Part shown: positions 61,398 through 64,000 of the stretch, one piece after another
How positions within the stretch are numbered: position 1 is the first letter of the stretch
How the letters are laid out: each line of letters starts with the position of its first letter
DNA from: Meandrina meandrites
Lineage: Eukaryota > Cnidaria > Anthozoa > Scleractinia > Meandrinidae
Length of the DNA stretch: 64,000 nucleotides
Assembly: GCA_963693305.1 (NCBI GenBank)
Contig: OY855905.1
Location: forward strand, 39,225,695 to 39,289,694
Direction: 5' to 3'
Translations under genes and position numbers: made by a program
Notes under the pieces: model-generated
What the model saw: only the letters and a program-made list of their open reading frames with translations
What the model was told of the DNA's origin: nothing
Databases searched by the model: none

Positions 61398-62004
61398 CCT
61401 TTTTAATCAAAATAGAATAATGTCGTCTTTTTTCCTCTTTCTCTTTTCGGCCTTCTTGATTGACAGCTGTCAAAAAATGGCGTACAACTCAGATCAGAAC
61501 CGTCGCATTCAGCCGTTCTTGTCTTTGTAGCTGTGAGGATGGCGAACTGTGTTAAGATTAAGATGAACGGAAAGGTGACGAGGATTAGGTCTTTAACGGT
61601 GGGAAACCTGCCTATAATAATTTTCAAACTTGATGTAAATCAAGGGATTTTACATTTAATGTGAGAAGGACAAGAGATAATTATACCAGCAGAAACAGGA
61701 TTTTTCAACCTAGAAGACTACGCCAAGACTTACAAACTTGCTAAAATAAATTGCTGATCTCCGTGTAGTGTCCGTGTATGCTCTGTTTGCTTTTTTACTT
61801 GACTCCTTATTACGTCCACAGCACTTTCAAAATACTGCATAATGTAACAAGGCGCCAAATTCAAATGCAGAGTAAACAAATGACAGAAAAATGTGCAATC
61901 CAAGCGAGCATTTCATTTCGCGCCATTTTTGACAGCTGTCAATCAAGGAGGCCGATCAGAGGAAGCAGAAAAAGTCGACATTTTTCTATTTTGATAAAAA
62001 CCTC
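61398..62004. mobile_element. TIR element inserted at the broken WSC-like exon of gene E
   Basis: Left arm (61398-61485: TTTTTAATCAAAATAGAATA, CTTGATTGACAGCTGTCAAA) pairs with the right arm (about 61918-62004: TTTGACAGCTGTCAATCAAG, TCTATTTTGATAAAAA). Arms are about 85 bases with moderate divergence; the interior is non-coding. It starts about 100 bases after the last recognisable WSC-like codon. Confidence 0.75.
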
Positions 62005-62299
62005 GAAAAGCTGAAAAAACTGGAGAAATTTCTCGTTTGACTTTTTCGCGATAAGTGTAATAAAACAATAACTTGAGAAAATTCACTTAAGCAATATCCG
62101 AGAGAAATCCTAAAAATACACCATCTTATCTGAAAAAATTGCACTTATTTCAGGTTTTATAAACGCGAGTAAAATCGATAAAAAAGTATCGTATTTTACG
62201 TTTTGCGTGTAAATCACAAATCAAGAAGGTGATTTTTTTGGAGTTTTTTAGTTTCTAGATCCAGGTTTTATTAAAAAGTAGAATTGCCGGAAGCGATCA

Positions 62300-62385
62300 C
62301 TGATTCTTTAACTGGATTCCAACCCGTGACCTCCACGATACTGGTACTCTTCCAACTGAGCTATCTAATGAAGCCACACTTTGGG
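62300..62385 (-). repeat. tRNA-like relic (SINE head or tRNA pseudogene)
   Basis: On the minus strand TAGCTCAGTTGGAAGAGTAC (box A-like) is followed by GGTCACGGGTTGGAATCC (box B-like). The acceptor stem does not close convincingly, so a working tRNA gene is not claimed. Confidence 0.45.
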
Positions 62386-63145
62386 AGCCAGGTCGACTAA
62401 GCATTCTATCTTTTTTTGCTTCAGGTGTGATAACCACGCCAAGACCTCCAACAACAAAAAGACCAACTCTGAAGAACTGCTTAAGAGGTTCTATTAATAC
62501 CAGTAACTATCTTACAACGTATCTTAGTACAGTGCATTCTAAGAATAAGCATAGAGTGGCCAGGCTATTTTGTTATTTTGTAGTAAGGTAGTTGCCTCAT
62601 TTGACACTGAAATTCCAGTCGCAAATGTAGTACAAGAAGAGTTTTAGCCGTTTACGCTAGGAATGTCGTCTTTAGTGGAGTAGTGTTATACTGAGAATCC
62701 CGATTTCTCGGACCTCTCCGGGAAACGAAAATTGGTTCGAGGAAATCGGAAGGTTTGAGAAACCGAGAGTTCCAGAAATAGGGATGCTGACTGTATACAC
62801 AATTGACTATGATCATGATATGAATCCATGGCCTGTTATTGCTGTTTCAGTTTGCTCAAGGTGTCCATTCCTGTGCGCACATCTTCAACAAGCGCCGATT
62901 CATCAATCTTCAACCTGGTACCCGCATTCTGAATGCCCCGCCATTTGCTCGACACTTTGTGTTTCTGGCAATATTGCTGATATTACGTGTAAAAGGGATT
63001 ATGTCTTTCACCGAAGAACCATAAAATGATTAAAAACTGATCATTGGACTTGTTTCTTTACATGTTTAGTTTAAAATTTCTATAGAATTCTGTTAAGAAT
63101 TTGTCCAATCACCGGTACTAACAACCACCTTCGACACCACACACC

Positions 63146-63436
63146 ATGCAAGTTTGTACTGTAAAGGGTGAAGCGCTTTAGTCAAAGAAGATTGGTACAA
63201 ATGAGCTATACCTTGAACTCAGCGACACCAAGCTTTCAGTGACAACAGTCAATCGTGCAGCGTTTGATATGAACTTAACGTTTCTTTTTTGTCCGGTAAA
63301 TACCAAAATCGGGCCCCTTAAAAACCATTCAGGAATATATACGTTCACGGGCAGAAGTAGCCAGGTTGCTTTTGTCGTGGGTGAAACCATAGTTTGTTAC
63401 AAGCTGTTTCCAAACGTAAAAGGCCGGCGCAGCTGA
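63146..63436 (+). pseudogene. Unrecognised 97-codon frame broken by one in-frame TAG
   Basis: From ATG at 63146 the frame reads MQVCTVKGEAL, TAG (63179-63181), then SKKIGTNELYLELSDTKLSV ... SGIYTFTGRSSQVAFVVGET ... CYKLFP and TGA at 63434-63436. The part after TAG is strongly protein-like (alternating hydrophobic strands). It may be an exon whose acceptor is the CTTTAG itself, a pseudogene, or chance. No signal peptide; family not recognised. Confidence 0.3.
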
Positions 63437-64000
63437 TAATAGTTTATGTATATTGCTAAAGTTTATTTCAAACACATCTCCCCTCTGAACAGCGGGACCA
63501 CCAAGGATAGTTGTCTGTAGAAGCGATGTGTAAACGTTCCACACAAGATAATTGTGATTAACTTACTCTCAGGTAGATCATTAAACGAGAACCGACTGAA
63601 AACAAAAAACTTCATCATTGTCATAATTTCTTATGCTTAAAAATGCACACGATTGTCTTCGCTAGACAAACTTACAGCTGAATGATAAAGCGAGCGAAAT
63701 TATCCCGACTTACCATTGGAAGAATGAATCTTTTATCACTTTTTCGGTGTCTTTTGCAATCATCCATTTATCTTGGAGCGTATTCCTTTATAATATTTGA
63801 ATCGAGTTTGGAGAATAGAGGACAGATGGGCGTTAACTGCTGGCCTTTTTCATGTTTGTCACCACGAGCTGGCCAATTGCAAACCCAGACGCACGAAGCG
63901 CTATAATATCTCCGCTTTTCACTGTTTGATATTTCAATATCAAATTTAATCCATCGACTTGAAAGTTTTTGTACAAAAAAGAAAATCATTTTTTTTTTCA
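63437..64000. other. Right-edge region
   Basis: No supported gene, RNA or repeat. Short ORFs on both strands overlap one another and lack splice signals. Confidence 0.4.

Larger units (their letters stand above)
60520..63029 (+). pseudogene. Gene E: decayed member of the WSC-like/CRD family
   Basis: Recognisable exons: 60520-60592 (signal peptide, MNHRYYLRFTWMVIFLHREV, phase 1), 61182-61295 or longer (WSC-like start, VGCYRDT, RPIPELLMTDRD, YSG), 62425-62487 (Thr/Pro linker, VITTPRPPTTKRPT) and 62851-63029 (CRD exon). The WSC-like exon stops matching after YSG and its second half (the CRCA part and the DCYSG exon) is missing; a TIR element occupies the following intron. No SEA-like exons are seen. 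CRD1 is reduced to CSRCPFLC and CRD2 to CPAICSTLC, neither with a CC pair. Yet these four exons join in one frame to 142 residues and a stop. It is either a pseudogene or a young truncated paralogue. The leader acceptor at 60506-60507 sits 12 bases before the ATG, as in genes B-D. Confidence 0.6.

Overview
The window looks like nuclear DNA of an anthozoan cnidarian, most likely a stony coral or sea anemone. It is AT-rich and its genes are split into short exons with GT-AG introns, mostly phase 1. It is full of tRNA-derived SINEs, foldback elements and TIR elements. The strongest marker is a repeated 18-residue cysteine motif, C-x3-C-x3-C-x3-C-x3-CC, which is the cysteine-rich domain (CRD) known from minicollagens and other stinging-capsule (nematocyst) proteins. 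No search could be run; all exon joins come from splice signals, phase bookkeeping and comparison between the copies in this window.

Layout. Five plus-strand genes (here A to E) form a tandem family: A 3075-9070 (5' end not found), B 11684-16127, C 18762-25368, D 48847-56681, E 60520-63029 (decayed). B-E share one plan: non-coding 5' exon, short signal-peptide exon ending in phase 1, a WSC-like cysteine module (GCY...LLFTDRD...CRCA...), Pro/Thr/Ser-rich linker exons, and a last exon carrying two CRDs around a Pro-rich spacer plus a charged tail. A, B and D also carry a SEA-like domain split over three exons, with an invariant 59-base middle exon. A replaces the WSC-like module with a bacterial-looking jelly-roll domain. 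C replaces the SEA-like domain with a run of duplicated ~140-base mucin-like exons. D swaps the basic tail for an acidic one. E has lost half of its WSC-like module, its SEA-like domain and most CRD cysteines, yet still splices in frame. The B, C and D exon sets sum to whole codons ending in a stop (443, 645 and 416 residues).

Between C and D lies a minus-strand six-exon gene (41123 down to 30012) for a 224-residue secreted cysteine-rich protein, with one isolated terminal exon of a relative at 28848-28998. Its 8.2-kb second intron holds tandem segmental duplications. A minus-strand gene start is cut by the left edge (1-79).

The rest is intergenic or intronic and dominated by repeats: SINEs (one with a 16-bp target duplication), TA-flanked and TTAA-flanked TIR elements, foldbacks, microsatellites and long poly-G/poly-C runs. 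Working model: a cluster of capsule or secretory-matrix proteins that share a disulphide cross-linking C-terminus and diversify by exon shuffling, exon duplication and loss of the N-terminal and middle modules.
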